From DATELY01 sp040513115 (GTDB lineage: Bacteria > Pseudomonadota > Gammaproteobacteria > Steroidobacterales > Steroidobacteraceae), in contig JBEVDW010000540.1 of assembly GCA_040513115.1 (NCBI GenBank), positions 1 through 51,335 of the forward strand: a stretch of DNA of 51,335 bases, given 5' to 3'. The notes beneath the pieces were generated by a model, which was given only the letters and a program-made list of their open reading frames with translations, was not told the origin of the DNA and did not search any database. A program made the translations under genes and the position numbers. Positions 25,620 through 33,330 of the stretch are shown here, piece after piece; position 1 is the stretch's first letter, and each line of letters opens with the position of its first letter.

Positions 25620-25635
25620 TGTGATGTGGTTCACA
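25620..25635. promoter_or_regulatory. perfect CRP-type palindrome
   Basis: TGTGATGTGGTTCACA matches the CRP/Vfr/Clp consensus TGTGA-N6-TCACA at all ten conserved bases. It lies in a 235-base spacer with no gene (25469-25703), 68 bases before the next ATG. Nothing else recognisable was seen in that spacer. Confidence 0.6.
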
Positions 25636-25703
25636 CCGAGCGCCAAGCCGTCGTTCCCACACTGACTCCCGCCGAGCCCAAGCTCGTACCACGGGAGTGA
25701 CCG

Positions 25704-26045
25704 ATGGGATTGTTGCGAAACATCAAGCTGCGTCGTCGGGCTTATGAGTGCGCTTACAACTCCTTCCGCTTCGCCTCGCGCCTTCGCGGCGACCTGAGCG
25801 AGTTCGCCCCTTCGCTGCACGACACCTTGCAGAGCGTGGCGGACGAGCTGGCGTCGCTCGCCCGCGATTCGTGCCCGAGTGCGAGCGAGCGGAGGCACCT
25901 GATCGACGGGCTCGAGGCTGCTTTGCGTGCGAATGGGCTATCCGACGAAGCACAGGTCTACATCGTTTCGCAGCTCGCTCCCCGGATCATGGCAGGCGAG
26001 CCGATCAGCGCGAGCGGACAAACCTGGGAACGCATTGCGGTCTGA
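25704..26045 (+). CDS. hypothetical helical protein
   Basis: This 113-residue protein has a basic N-terminus (MGLLRNIKLRRRAYECAYNSFRFASRLRGDL) followed by predicted helices (SLHDTLQSVADELASLARDSCPSASERRHLIDGLEAALRANGLSDEAQVYIVSQLAPRIM). A good Shine-Dalgarno, GGGAG, stands 8 bases before the ATG. No family is recognised. It lies downstream of a CRP-type site and upstream of the c-di-GMP riboswitch gene, but the riboswitch has its own candidate promoter. Coding is supported by the ribosome site and codon pattern only. Confidence 0.6.
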   Translation: MGLLRNIKLRRRAYECAYNSFRFASRLRGDLSEFAPSLHDTLQSVADELASLARDSCPSASERRHLIDGLEAALRANGLSDEAQVYIVSQLAPRIMAGEPISASGQTWERIAV

Positions 26046-26132
26046 AATAGAGAAACCGCTAGCTCCATTCCCGGTCAGGGACATGCAAAATGAGAACTGC
26101 GTCGCACCCTTCCACCAACCGGGCTACGCTGC

Positions 26133-26162
26133 TTGACGATTCACGGACGGCGAGCGAAGAAT
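26133..26162 (+). promoter_or_regulatory. candidate sigma-70 promoter for the riboswitch transcript
   Basis: TTGACG (26133-26138) and AAGAAT (26157-26162) are separated by 18 bases. Transcription would start near 26169, just where the riboswitch fold begins. The -35 is good and the -10 is weak. Confidence 0.45.
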
Positions 26163-26169
26163 CCTGACG

Positions 26170-26252
26170 TGATCAAGGCAAACCCGCCGAAAGGCGGGGA
26201 CGCAAAACTTCCGGTCTACGGGTTTGATTCCTAGGACAGCGGGGTTGCCACG
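26170..26252 (+). promoter_or_regulatory. cyclic di-GMP-I (GEMM-I) riboswitch
   Basis: All landmarks of the class are present in order: the P1 strand GGCAAACCC (26177-26185); a GAAA-capped P2 hairpin (CCCGCC-GAAA-GGCGGG); the invariant GGACGCAAA (26198-26206); the second helix beginning CCGGTCTACGGG; and the closing GACAGCGGGGTTGCC (to 26249), whose TTGCC pairs with GGCAA to close P1. These match the GEMM-I consensus, including the bases that bind c-di-GMP. It lies 195 bases before the GTG of the SPOR-like gene, in a 398-base gap without any other gene. Confidence 0.92.
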
Positions 26253-26443
26253 AGTCGCTGCGAGCGACGACTTCTAGATCCGCACCGAGCACTCCATCTT
26301 CTGGCTCGGCAACAACCATCAGCGGATCAGATCGTGTGAACCCAATGGCGCGAACGCGACGCGCCTCGCCCCTGGTCCCGAACACCGCAAGCTGCGCTGC
26401 CGTCACGGCTGTGTAGTGATTCTGACGTTCGGGGAAGAGCAAC
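26253..26443 (+). promoter_or_regulatory. leader between riboswitch and SPOR-like gene (probable expression platform)
   Basis: Two short stems are visible: GTCGCT/AGCGAC (26254-26259 with 26263-26268) and CCGAGC/GCTCGG (26285-26290 with 26304-26309). Neither is followed by a T run. The leader ends in the strong ribosome site GGGGAAGAG before the GTG. Control could therefore be at translation or by Rho rather than by an intrinsic terminator. No open frame of convincing quality was seen here. Confidence 0.5.
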
Positions 26444-28267
26444 GTGGAACAGAGCACTCGGAAGCTGCCCGCAACGGCGGCGGAATCGCCTGATGCCGCA
26501 CTCGTGGCGACTGGCAACGGTTCCGCGCTGTATGTGATCAATCTCTGTGCCTCGATGGCACCGATCGCCAACAGCGACAAGCCGCTCGCAGGCTTCGAGC
26601 ACTATCGCGTCTATCAGGTATCCCGCAAGGAAGACGGCCGCATTCGCTATCGCCTGCGTCTGGGCTTCTTCAGCGATGAAGCGGAAGCTGAGACGGCTCT
26701 TGCCTGTATCCGCGAACAGTATCCAACCGCGTTCGCCACCTCCTTGTGCGACGAAGATCAGCGGCACACACGAATCTTCGCGAGTCACCCGCGACCGGCT
26801 GCGGTCAACGCGGCTCCAACTGCTACGCCTGTTGCAAAGCCAGCCGCTCAACGGCCACAGCCTGAGCCGATGAAACCAGCGACCGCGCCGCCGGCTGCCG
26901 CAACACCAGCGACGCCACCGCAGAAGCCTGCCGTCGCAATCGCCAAGTCAGCACCAATTGCAGCTGCGAAGCCGGCATCGTCCGCATCGGATACGCAGCG
27001 CCTCCCGGCGTTGAAGACGGACAAGCCTCTGCAGATCGAAGTCGAATGGGAGCCAGCGGTGACGAAAGATGCACCGATGGTCACGGCCGACCCAACGCCT
27101 GCAGCTCGCAAGGAGCCCGTCGCAGAGACGCCTTCGATCAAGCCAGCTCCCATTTCCAAGTCGGTTGCACCTTCGTCACCCCCAGCCGCTGAGCTCACGC
27201 TCGCGAGCGAACCGGTAGCAAAGCAACCGCCTGCGGCACCTCACGCATCCGCGAACGAGCCGTTCCATGTCGGCAAGGGCATCAGCATTCCGGCATCGGC
27301 CTTGTCCCTGGAAGCGGAACCCGTAGCACCACCCAAAGCGGCGATGCCCGAACCCGCAGCTAGCACGCCGGCTACGCAACCATCGAAAGCAACACAGTCG
27401 ACTCCGCCGAAGCCGGCGACGCGACCTCAGACACCCGCGGTGAAGAACCAAGCACCGGCCACACCAAAACCGCCCGCTGCCAAGAGCGCGCCCCCGAAGG
27501 GGGCGTCCACACCGGCGTTGCCGAAGCCGCCAGCCGTTGTTAACGATGATGCACCGCTGCCCGACTTCGACAGCACGCAAACCATACGAGCGCTGACGGC
27601 GGCAGAACTGGATGATGAGAATCAGCCCAAGTGGTTTGCGGTGCAGCTTGTCGTGTCGGATCAGCCCATCAACCTCGACACGATGCCGCACCTCGACATC
27701 TTCTCCGCATATCGCTTGTACTCGATAGCGACAGCCGGCAGCGGAAAGATCCTTCACCACATGCGGATCGGGTTCTTCAAGGAAGCGGTGTCGGCCGAGG
27801 CCGTCTGCGGCTATCTGAAAACCTTCTTCGCGAATCCGACCGTCCTGCGCGTCAGCGTGGCCGAGCAAACGCGCTTCGCCGAGCCGCCGCCGAAGGCAGC
27901 GGGTGCCGAACCGAGAGCAAAGGTCATCGACATCGCTGCCGCACGTGATCGCACACCCGCGCGCGAAGTTCCGGTGGTCACGATGGAAGTGACGCCCAAT
28001 CCATCCGCGAGCGGTCGCTACCCCAAACCCAACACCAGCGCGAGCGGCGTGCACAGGCAGCCGCCTGTCGCCAAGACGGCGGCCAAATCGGCAGCCGCGG
28101 CGCGCACCGCGCCGAAGAAGACCAAGTCCACATCGGCCAGCGGCAAGCACAAGACCTTGCAGGAAGCGTTGCTCGCCGAGGCGCGCGAGGTGCAGCTCTC
28201 GGAAAGCGCCATTCGTCGACTGCCGAAGAACAGCTCGCTGTTCTCAAAACTGTTCGGCAAGAAGTAA
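26444..28267 (+). CDS. c-di-GMP-riboswitch-controlled protein with two SPOR-like domains
   Basis: This 607-residue protein has a SPOR-like domain near each end. The first is about 28-110 (ALYVINLCASMAPI, YRVYQVSRKEDGRIRYRLRLGFF) and the second about 396-480 (KWFAVQLVVSDQPI, YRLYSIATAGSGKILHHMRIGFF). A Pro/Ala/Lys-rich disordered linker of about 260 residues lies between them. The basic C-terminus carries three SASG motifs (SASGRY, SASGVH, SASGKH) and ends LPKNSSLFSKLFGKK. There is no signal peptide or membrane helix, so it may act in the cytoplasm. I chose the GTG because GGGGAAGAG lies 5 bases upstream. I know no named family with this layout; the riboswitch suggests a role in surface attachment, pili or polysaccharide. 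Confidence 0.85.
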   Translation: MEQSTRKLPATAAESPDAALVATGNGSALYVINLCASMAPIANSDKPLAGFEHYRVYQVSRKEDGRIRYRLRLGFFSDEAEAETALACIREQYPTAFATSLCDEDQRHTRIFASHPRPAAVNAAPTATPVAKPAAQRPQPEPMKPATAPPAAATPATPPQKPAVAIAKSAPIAAAKPASSASDTQRLPALKTDKPLQIEVEWEPAVTKDAPMVTADPTPAARKEPVAETPSIKPAPISKSVAPSSPPAAELTLASEPVAKQPPAAPHASANEPFHVGKGISIPASALSLEAEPVAPPKAAMPEPAASTPATQPSKATQSTPPKPATRPQTPAVKNQAPATPKPPAAKSAPPKGASTPALPKPPAVVNDDAPLPDFDSTQTIRALTAAELDDENQPKWFAVQLVVSDQPINLDTMPHLDIFSAYRLYSIATAGSGKILHHMRIGFFKEAVSAEAVCGYLKTFFANPTVLRVSVAEQTRFAEPPPKAAGAEPRAKVIDIAAARDRTPAREVPVVTMEVTPNPSASGRYPKPNTSASGVHRQPPVAKTAAKSAAAARTAPKKTKSTSASGKHKTLQEALLAEAREVQLSESAIRRLPKNSSLFSKLFGKK

Positions 28268-28343
28268 GCGGCGGCTGACCGCTTTGCGATGGCAGCCGGG
28301 TTAGGCAAACTCGAGGCTGATCCAATCGACGAGATGCCCCCGC

Positions 28344-28823
28344 ATGAGCTTCAAGACGGCCGACCTGTGTGATGAATTCGCCGCTGAGATCGCGGTGTGC
28401 GACCCGATCTTCCGCGATCTCGGTGGACGCAACCAATTCGCCGGCCGCATCGCGACCATCAAGTGTTTCGAAGACAACTCGCTCGTCCGCCAGCTCGTGA
28501 GCGAACGCGGTGAGGGCCGAGCGCTCGTCATCGATGCGGGCGGCTCGTTGCGGCGTGCGGTTCTGGGGGACTTGCTCGCACAGCAGGCCGTCGACAATGG
28601 CTGGTCAGGTGTTCTCGTCTACGGCTGCATTCGCGACTCGGCCGACATCGGTCGCATGGCATTGGGGGTGAAGGCGCTCGCCACGCACCCGATGAAAACC
28701 GACAAACGCGGCGAAGGCCAAAGAGACATCGCAGTGCGATTCGCAGGCGTGGTCTTCCGGCCGAACGAGTGGCTCTACGCGGATGAGGACGGCGTCATCG
28801 TCGCGCCGCGCTCGCTGCTATGA
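28344..28823 (+). CDS. rraA: RraA family protein (ribonuclease E activity regulator / HMG aldolase fold)
   Basis: This 159-residue protein begins FKTADLCDEF and keeps the RraA blocks: FAGRIATIKCFEDNSLVRQLV, GRALVIDAGGSLRRAVLGDLLAQQAVDNGWSGVLVYGCIRDSADI, and KTDKRGEGQRDIAVRFAGVVFRPNEWLYADEDGVIVAP. The short length and these motifs fit RraA, an inhibitor of RNase E. Relatives with RxxD can be 4-hydroxy-4-methyl-2-oxoglutarate aldolases, and RDSADI here leaves that open. It lies 76 bases after the SPOR-like gene and may be co-transcribed. Confidence 0.92.
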   Translation: MSFKTADLCDEFAAEIAVCDPIFRDLGGRNQFAGRIATIKCFEDNSLVRQLVSERGEGRALVIDAGGSLRRAVLGDLLAQQAVDNGWSGVLVYGCIRDSADIGRMALGVKALATHPMKTDKRGEGQRDIAVRFAGVVFRPNEWLYADEDGVIVAPRSLL

Positions 28824-28836
28824 GCAACTCCTGCGT

Positions 28837-28900
28837 CCGTTTGCCCTGAGCCTGTGGAAGAGCCTCTTAGGAGGTGGTTCGACAAGCCCACCACGAACGG
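28837..28900. repeat. dispersed-type repeat pair in the rraA / barrel-protein spacer
   Basis: Two related blocks face each other: 28837-28860 (core GCCCTGAGCCTGTGGAAG) and 28873-28900 (core GGTTCGACAAGCCCACCACG). The second can fold through GGTGG/CCACC. I recognise variants of both as common intergenic repeats in many bacterial genomes. They lie between converging genes and could act as a transcript end. Confidence 0.65.
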
Positions 28901-28915
28901 AAAGCTAGTCGCTTC

Positions 28916-29611
28916 CTAGAAGCCGATGACTACACCCAGTTGCGCGCTGTGTTGCGCAAAGATGTCCCCGTGAGACCTCAGCGCGCAGGTGGCTGCGCCA
29001 CCAGCCGATGCACAGAACAGGTTGGAATCGCTGCCGAGCACGGTCAGATAGCTGCGCCACTCGGCACGTACACCGATGCGGTCACTGATGGGTACGCGGA
29101 TGCCTGCCCCGATGGTGAAGGCGAACTTCGTCGCACTGTCCAGGCCGTTGAGATCGGGATCCAAGTGCGCTGCGCCAATCGTCATGCCGAAATACGGGAT
29201 CACTCGCTCTGCGTCCGCCCAGGCCACTGTGCCGCCGATCTGTAGATACTGGATATCCATGTCGATCGGCGCAGTGTCGCCCTCCGACTCCGTGCTGAAG
29301 CTGGCATAGATGAGCTCGTAGTAACGCGAGACTTCCTGTTCCAAGTCCAGGACCAGGCCCCAACCGCCGGTATCGTCGACATCACGCTTGTCACCGGCCG
29401 AGTTTTCGAATTTGTCACCGGTCGCATAACTACCGAACGGTGTTACTTGAAAGGGCCGTTCTTCTGCTGCAGTGGCGCTCATCGAGGCCGACGCAGCAAT
29501 CAGGCTGACACTCAGGGCAGCGGCTCGTCTCCAAACAGCGACTGCAGGCTTCGAGCGAGCCTGGAAGTTGCAACTATCCGCATTGCCGAGTGACTGATGT
29601 GCTATCACCAT
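28916..29611 (-). CDS. outer-membrane beta-barrel protein (OmpW/porin-like)
   Basis: This 231-residue protein has a long N-terminal part with a signal-like segment (RRAAALSVSLIAASASMSATAAE) ending near residue 50. Beta strands follow: FQVTPFGSYATGDKF, GWGLVLDLEQEVSRYYELIYASFS, IQYLQIGGTVAW, VIPYFGMTIGAAHLDPDL, TKFAFTIGAGIRVPISDRIGVRAEWRSYLT, and a C-terminal AQLGVVIGF with terminal Phe for BAM recognition. It probably forms a small eight-stranded outer-membrane barrel. Two cysteines (FCASAGGAATCAL) may form a disulphide. The ligand is unknown. It is divergent from the glucan synthase gene. Confidence 0.82.
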   Translation of the reverse strand: MVIAHQSLGNADSCNFQARSKPAVAVWRRAAALSVSLIAASASMSATAAEERPFQVTPFGSYATGDKFENSAGDKRDVDDTGGWGLVLDLEQEVSRYYELIYASFSTESEGDTAPIDMDIQYLQIGGTVAWADAERVIPYFGMTIGAAHLDPDLNGLDSATKFAFTIGAGIRVPISDRIGVRAEWRSYLTVLGSDSNLFCASAGGAATCALRSHGDIFAQHSAQLGVVIGF

Positions 29612-29776
29612 CGGGATCCTCCATCTACTTCAGCGCGTTCAGCGTCTGGTCTGGTTCGAGACTGTAAAACACGTGCCCCACAACGGATCGAGAGCCAGCG
29701 CGCTGCGCACTACGGTAGATCGTACGTTACCATTTTCGGTGTTTGATTCTCGCCCATCCTTGGAATCTCCCTGCAC

Positions 29777-32398
29777 ATGAAGTACTCGAGCATCATCGTA
29801 GCGGCCGTGTTCGCTGCCATGACCTTTGGTTTATGGGCATCTATCAATCGACCGAAAGTCGAACCCGAATGGCCGGCACGCATCCGTGGTTTCGCGTTCT
29901 CGCCGTATCAGGCCAATCAAAGCCCTGACGATGGCGAATTTCCTACGCCGGAACAGATCGATCGCGATCTGACGCTGCTCGCCGGCAAGACCACGGCCAT
30001 CCGCACCTATTCGAGTCTGAACTCGCTGCGCGAAGTGCCGCGGCTCGCGGCCAAGCACAAGATCAAGGTCGCGGTGGGCGCATGGGTGAACGACGACAAG
30101 AAGACCAACATCGAGGAGATCCGCAGCGCCATCGAGCTGGCGAACACGCAGGACAATGTCATCCGCGTGATCATCGGCAACGAGGCGGTGTGGCGTAAGG
30201 ACGTGACGCTCGACCAGATGATCGAGTATCTCGACTACGCGCGCGAGCGCTCGAAGGAACCCGTGAGCACGGCAGAGCAGTGGCACGTGTGGCTGGATCA
30301 TCCCGAGTTGGCCGACCACGTCGATTACATCGCCGTGCACATGCTGCCGTTCTGGGAAGGCGTCGATGTCAAAGACGCGGTGCCCTTCATCGTCGACAAG
30401 ATGCAGCGCCTGGAAGCGAAGTTTCCCAACAAGCGCGTGATCATGACCGAGGTCGGCTGGCCTTCCGATGGACGCACGCGTGAGTACGCGGTCGCGTCGG
30501 CCAGTAACGAAGCGCTATTCCTGCGCCGCTTCCTCGATACCGCACGGACGGAGGGCTACATCTATTACCTGATGGAAGCCTTCGACCAACCGTGGAAGGC
30601 CAGTGGCGAAGGCTCAGTCGGTTCCTACTGGGGCGTTTACGACGTCGATCGCAATCCGAAGTTCGCATTCAGCGAGCCCATCGTGCGAATTCCCGAATGG
30701 CAAACGCTGGCGACGATTTCGATTGCCGTGGCAGCGTTCATGCTGTGGATCTTCTATCTGCACTCGCGGACGTTGGGCGCGAAGGGACACACGTTCCTCG
30801 CGATCGTGGTGTATGCAGTCGCCACCGTTGCGGTGTGGATCATCTACGACTACTCGCAGAAGTACCTGACCATTCCGACGCTGATTGTCGGCAGCATCTT
30901 GATACTGGGCATGCTGGGTCTGATCGCCGTGCTCCTGGCGGAGGCGCACGAATGGGCCGAAGCGCATTGGGTCACCGCGCGTCGGCGGGACTACAAGCCG
31001 AGACCGTTCGAGCTCGATGCCGTGCCGAAAGTATCGGTGCACGTGCCGGCCTACAACGAGCCGCCCGACATGATGATCGAGACGCTCGATGCGCTCTCGC
31101 GCATGGACTATTCGAATTTCGAAGTCATCGTCGTGGACAACAACACCAAGGACGAAGCTGTGTGGAAGCCGGTGCAGGAGCACTGCGAGAAGCTGGGTGA
31201 ACGCTTCCGCTTCTTCCACGTGAATCCGCTCGCCGGTTTCAAGGCGGGCGCGCTGAACTACGCATTGCGTAACACGGCCAGCGACGCACAGGTCATCGCC
31301 GTGATCGACAGCGACTACCGTGTCGACCCTTCCTGGCTCAAAGACCTCGTCCCTGGATTCCAGGATGCGAAGGTCGCCATCATGCAGGCGCCGCAGGACT
31401 ATCGGGATGATGACGAGAATGCGTTCAAGGCGATGTGCTACGCGGAATATCGTGGCTTCTTCCAGATCGGCATGATCACCCGGAATGAACGTAATGCGAT
31501 CATTCAGCACGGCACGATGACTCTGGTGCGTCGGGCGGCTCTGGAAGAAGTCGGCGGTTGGGCCGAGTGGTGCATCACCGAAGACGCCGAGCTGGGCTTG
31601 CGCATGTTCGAGCGCGGCTACGAAGCGACCTATCTGCCGCGCAGCTACGGCAAGGGCCTGATGCCCGACACGTTCATCGACTTCAAGAAGCAGCGCTTCC
31701 GTTGGGCGTACGGCGCGATGCAGATCCTGCGCTCGCACGGGAAGCAATTGTTCTCGCGGCACGACAGCACCCTCACGCGCGGCCAACGCTATCACTTCAT
31801 TGCAGGCTGGCTGCCGTGGTTGGCGGACGGCGTGAACCTCTTGTTCAACGTAGCCGCATTGGGCTGGTCAGTGGCGATGATGATCGCGCCGGATCGCATC
31901 GATCCGCCGTTGCTGATGTTCTCGGTGCTGCCGCTGTCCCTGTTCGCGTTCAAGCTGATCAAGCTCGTCCACCTGTATCAATCGCGCGTCGGCGCGAACA
32001 TTCGACAGACGTTCTCGGCAGCGATTGCCGGTCTTGCGCTCTCGCACACGATCGGCCTGGCCGTCGTCAAGGGCATGCTGACTAACAACGAGCCGTTCTT
32101 CCGCACACCGAAGCGCGCTCAGCCGCATGCGTTCCTGCATGCGCTAGCCAACGCGAAGCAGGAGACGGTTCTCTTCCTCGCTCTGGTGGCGGGCGCGTGG
32201 GGCCTTACGTTTGTACCCGAAGAGTTGCGCAATCCGGATCTGTCGGTGTGGATCGCGGTGCTATTGATTCAATCGCTTGGCTATCTCGCGGCGCTGCTGG
32301 TGTCGATGGCAAGTGCGTTCCCATTGCCGGCGAGCCTGCTGGGACGGCGGCCGCGGGCCACAACACCCGCGGCAACGGTGCAGCAGGATCACGGCTGA
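29777..32398 (+). CDS. GH17-GT2 fusion beta-glucan synthase (NdvB-like)
   Basis: This 873-residue protein joins a periplasmic-type GH17 domain (about 36-310) to a processive family 2 glycosyltransferase. It starts with a membrane anchor (5-23). GH17 carries IIGNEAV (acid/base Glu136) and MTEVGWPS (nucleophile Glu225). Three helices (about 313-388) precede the GT2 domain with VPAYNEPP, DSDYRVD (DxD), ITEDAELG (TED) and KQRFRWAYG (QxxRW), and more helices follow. Proteins of this layout include the P. aeruginosa NdvB type, which makes beta-1,3-linked cyclic glucans. The GH17 half probably acts as transglycosylase to cyclise or branch the chain. No accessory glucan genes lie beside it. Confidence 0.9.
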   Translation: MKYSSIIVAAVFAAMTFGLWASINRPKVEPEWPARIRGFAFSPYQANQSPDDGEFPTPEQIDRDLTLLAGKTTAIRTYSSLNSLREVPRLAAKHKIKVAVGAWVNDDKKTNIEEIRSAIELANTQDNVIRVIIGNEAVWRKDVTLDQMIEYLDYARERSKEPVSTAEQWHVWLDHPELADHVDYIAVHMLPFWEGVDVKDAVPFIVDKMQRLEAKFPNKRVIMTEVGWPSDGRTREYAVASASNEALFLRRFLDTARTEGYIYYLMEAFDQPWKASGEGSVGSYWGVYDVDRNPKFAFSEPIVRIPEWQTLATISIAVAAFMLWIFYLHSRTLGAKGHTFLAIVVYAVATVAVWIIYDYSQKYLTIPTLIVGSILILGMLGLIAVLLAEAHEWAEAHWVTARRRDYKPRPFELDAVPKVSVHVPAYNEPPDMMIETLDALSRMDYSNFEVIVVDNNTKDEAVWKPVQEHCEKLGERFRFFHVNPLAGFKAGALNYALRNTASDAQVIAVIDSDYRVDPSWLKDLVPGFQDAKVAIMQAPQDYRDDDENAFKAMCYAEYRGFFQIGMITRNERNAIIQHGTMTLVRRAALEEVGGWAEWCITEDAELGLRMFERGYEATYLPRSYGKGLMPDTFIDFKKQRFRWAYGAMQILRSHGKQLFSRHDSTLTRGQRYHFIAGWLPWLADGVNLLFNVAALGWSVAMMIAPDRIDPPLLMFSVLPLSLFAFKLIKLVHLYQSRVGANIRQTFSAAIAGLALSHTIGLAVVKGMLTNNEPFFRTPKRAQPHAFLHALANAKQETVLFLALVAGAWGLTFVPEELRNPDLSVWIAVLLIQSLGYLAALLVSMASAFPLPASLLGRRPRATTPAATVQQDHG

Positions 32399-32404
32399 TC
32401 GGGC

Positions 32405-32488
32405 GGCCAGTTGGCCTACTGGTCAGCTGGGCCAACTGGCCAGAAGCCCTCTGGCCAACAAACCAGCTAGCCAGTTGACCAGTCGGCC
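32405..32488. repeat. TGGCCA-rich imperfect palindrome, copy 2
   Basis: It begins six bases after the glucan synthase stop. The left arm starts GGCCAGTTGGCCTACTGG and the right arm ends CCAGTTGACCAGTCGGCC; they meet around AGCCCT. The core CTGGCCAACAAACCAG at 32451-32466 is identical to copy 1 (127-142), which shows the two are one family and not chance palindromes. Confidence 0.75.
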
Positions 32489-32516
32489 ATTTCCCCGGCC
32501 CCCCACCTGTCCTGAA

Positions 32517-32528
32517 GGGCAATTGCCC
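32517..32528. promoter_or_regulatory. perfect palindrome GGGCAATTGCCC upstream of the LuxR-type regulator
   Basis: This 12-base perfect dyad lies 158 bases before the regulator ATG, in a 287-base spacer. It is operator-like; the binding factor is unknown. Confidence 0.4.
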
Positions 32529-32652
32529 CCTTGTCCCCCCGGGACTACGATCGACTCGCAATCAAGGCGCAGCCTTGCCCCTAAGCCACCAGGACGGGGC
32601 TCTGGGGAAGGGAACGGCTGCGAACACTGGCAGCTTCTGCTTGCATGGGATG

Positions 32653-32672
32653 GCGACCGGTCGCTGACGTCA
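32653..32672. promoter_or_regulatory. two adjoining palindromes, GCGACCGGTCGC and TGACGTCA
   Basis: Two perfect dyads (32653-32664 and 32665-32672) touch each other and end 13 bases before the ATG of the regulator. They could form an operator or a hairpin that covers the ribosome site. Confidence 0.4.
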
Positions 32673-32685
32673 CGCGAGTACCGTC

Positions 32686-33321
32686 ATGAAAATTCTCATC
32701 GTCGATGACCATCCGCTCTTCCGGGCGGGCTTTCAAACAGTGTTGCAACAGAGCGCTCTCGATGCCGACGTGCTCAGCGTGGCGTCGCTGCGCGAGGCTC
32801 TGGTCACATTGGCCAGGGACAGCGATATCGGGTTGGTGCTCTTGGACGTTCACCTGCGCGGCGACGATGGCTTCAACGCGCTGCGGGTCATTGGCGAGCG
32901 CTTCCCGACGACAGCGTGCATGCTCATCTCGGGCGACGAGCAGGAAGGGCTTGCGGCGCGCGCAGTCGCCGCCGGTGCTTCAGGCTTCATCCCGAAATCC
33001 TTTACGGCCGACGAGATGGTCGCAGCGATCCAGCGTGTCCTTGCAGGTGAAGTCTTCGTTCCGGTCACCGCTCAAGCACGCACGAGCCATGCGAACGCAT
33101 TGACTCTGCGCCAGCTCGAGGTGGTCAACATGCTAGGCCGCGGCTTCAGCAACAAGGAGATTGCGCGTCAGCTCGACGTCGCCGAACGCACGGTCAAGGC
33201 GCACATGAGCGCCGTGTTCGAAGCGTTGAACGTACGCAATCGCACTCAAGCCGTGCTCGCGGCACAACAGCGCGGCTTCCTCCCAGCAACAACAACGGGC
33301 TACGCAGCTAGCGCGCGATAA
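32686..33321 (+). CDS. LuxR/NarL-family response regulator
   Basis: This 211-residue protein has a receiver domain (acidic pair Asp7-Asp8, phospho-acceptor Asp54 in VLLDVHLRGDDG, Lys104 in GFIPKSF) and a C-terminal LuxR helix-turn-helix (about 138-200: LTLRQLEVVNMLGRGFSNKEIARQLDVAERTVKAHMSAVFEALNVRNRTQA). It binds DNA on phosphorylation, presumably by the hybrid kinase encoded 9 bases downstream. It lies after the glucan synthase, so control of glucan synthesis is possible but not shown. Confidence 0.94.
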   Translation: MKILIVDDHPLFRAGFQTVLQQSALDADVLSVASLREALVTLARDSDIGLVLLDVHLRGDDGFNALRVIGERFPTTACMLISGDEQEGLAARAVAAGASGFIPKSFTADEMVAAIQRVLAGEVFVPVTAQARTSHANALTLRQLEVVNMLGRGFSNKEIARQLDVAERTVKAHMSAVFEALNVRNRTQAVLAAQQRGFLPATTTGYAASAR

Positions 33322-33330
33322 AGGAAACAC

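Noticed and set aside
26173..26580. minus-strand open frame across the riboswitch
   Set aside because: It is antisense to a structured RNA leader and the start of a well-supported gene; the translation matches nothing.
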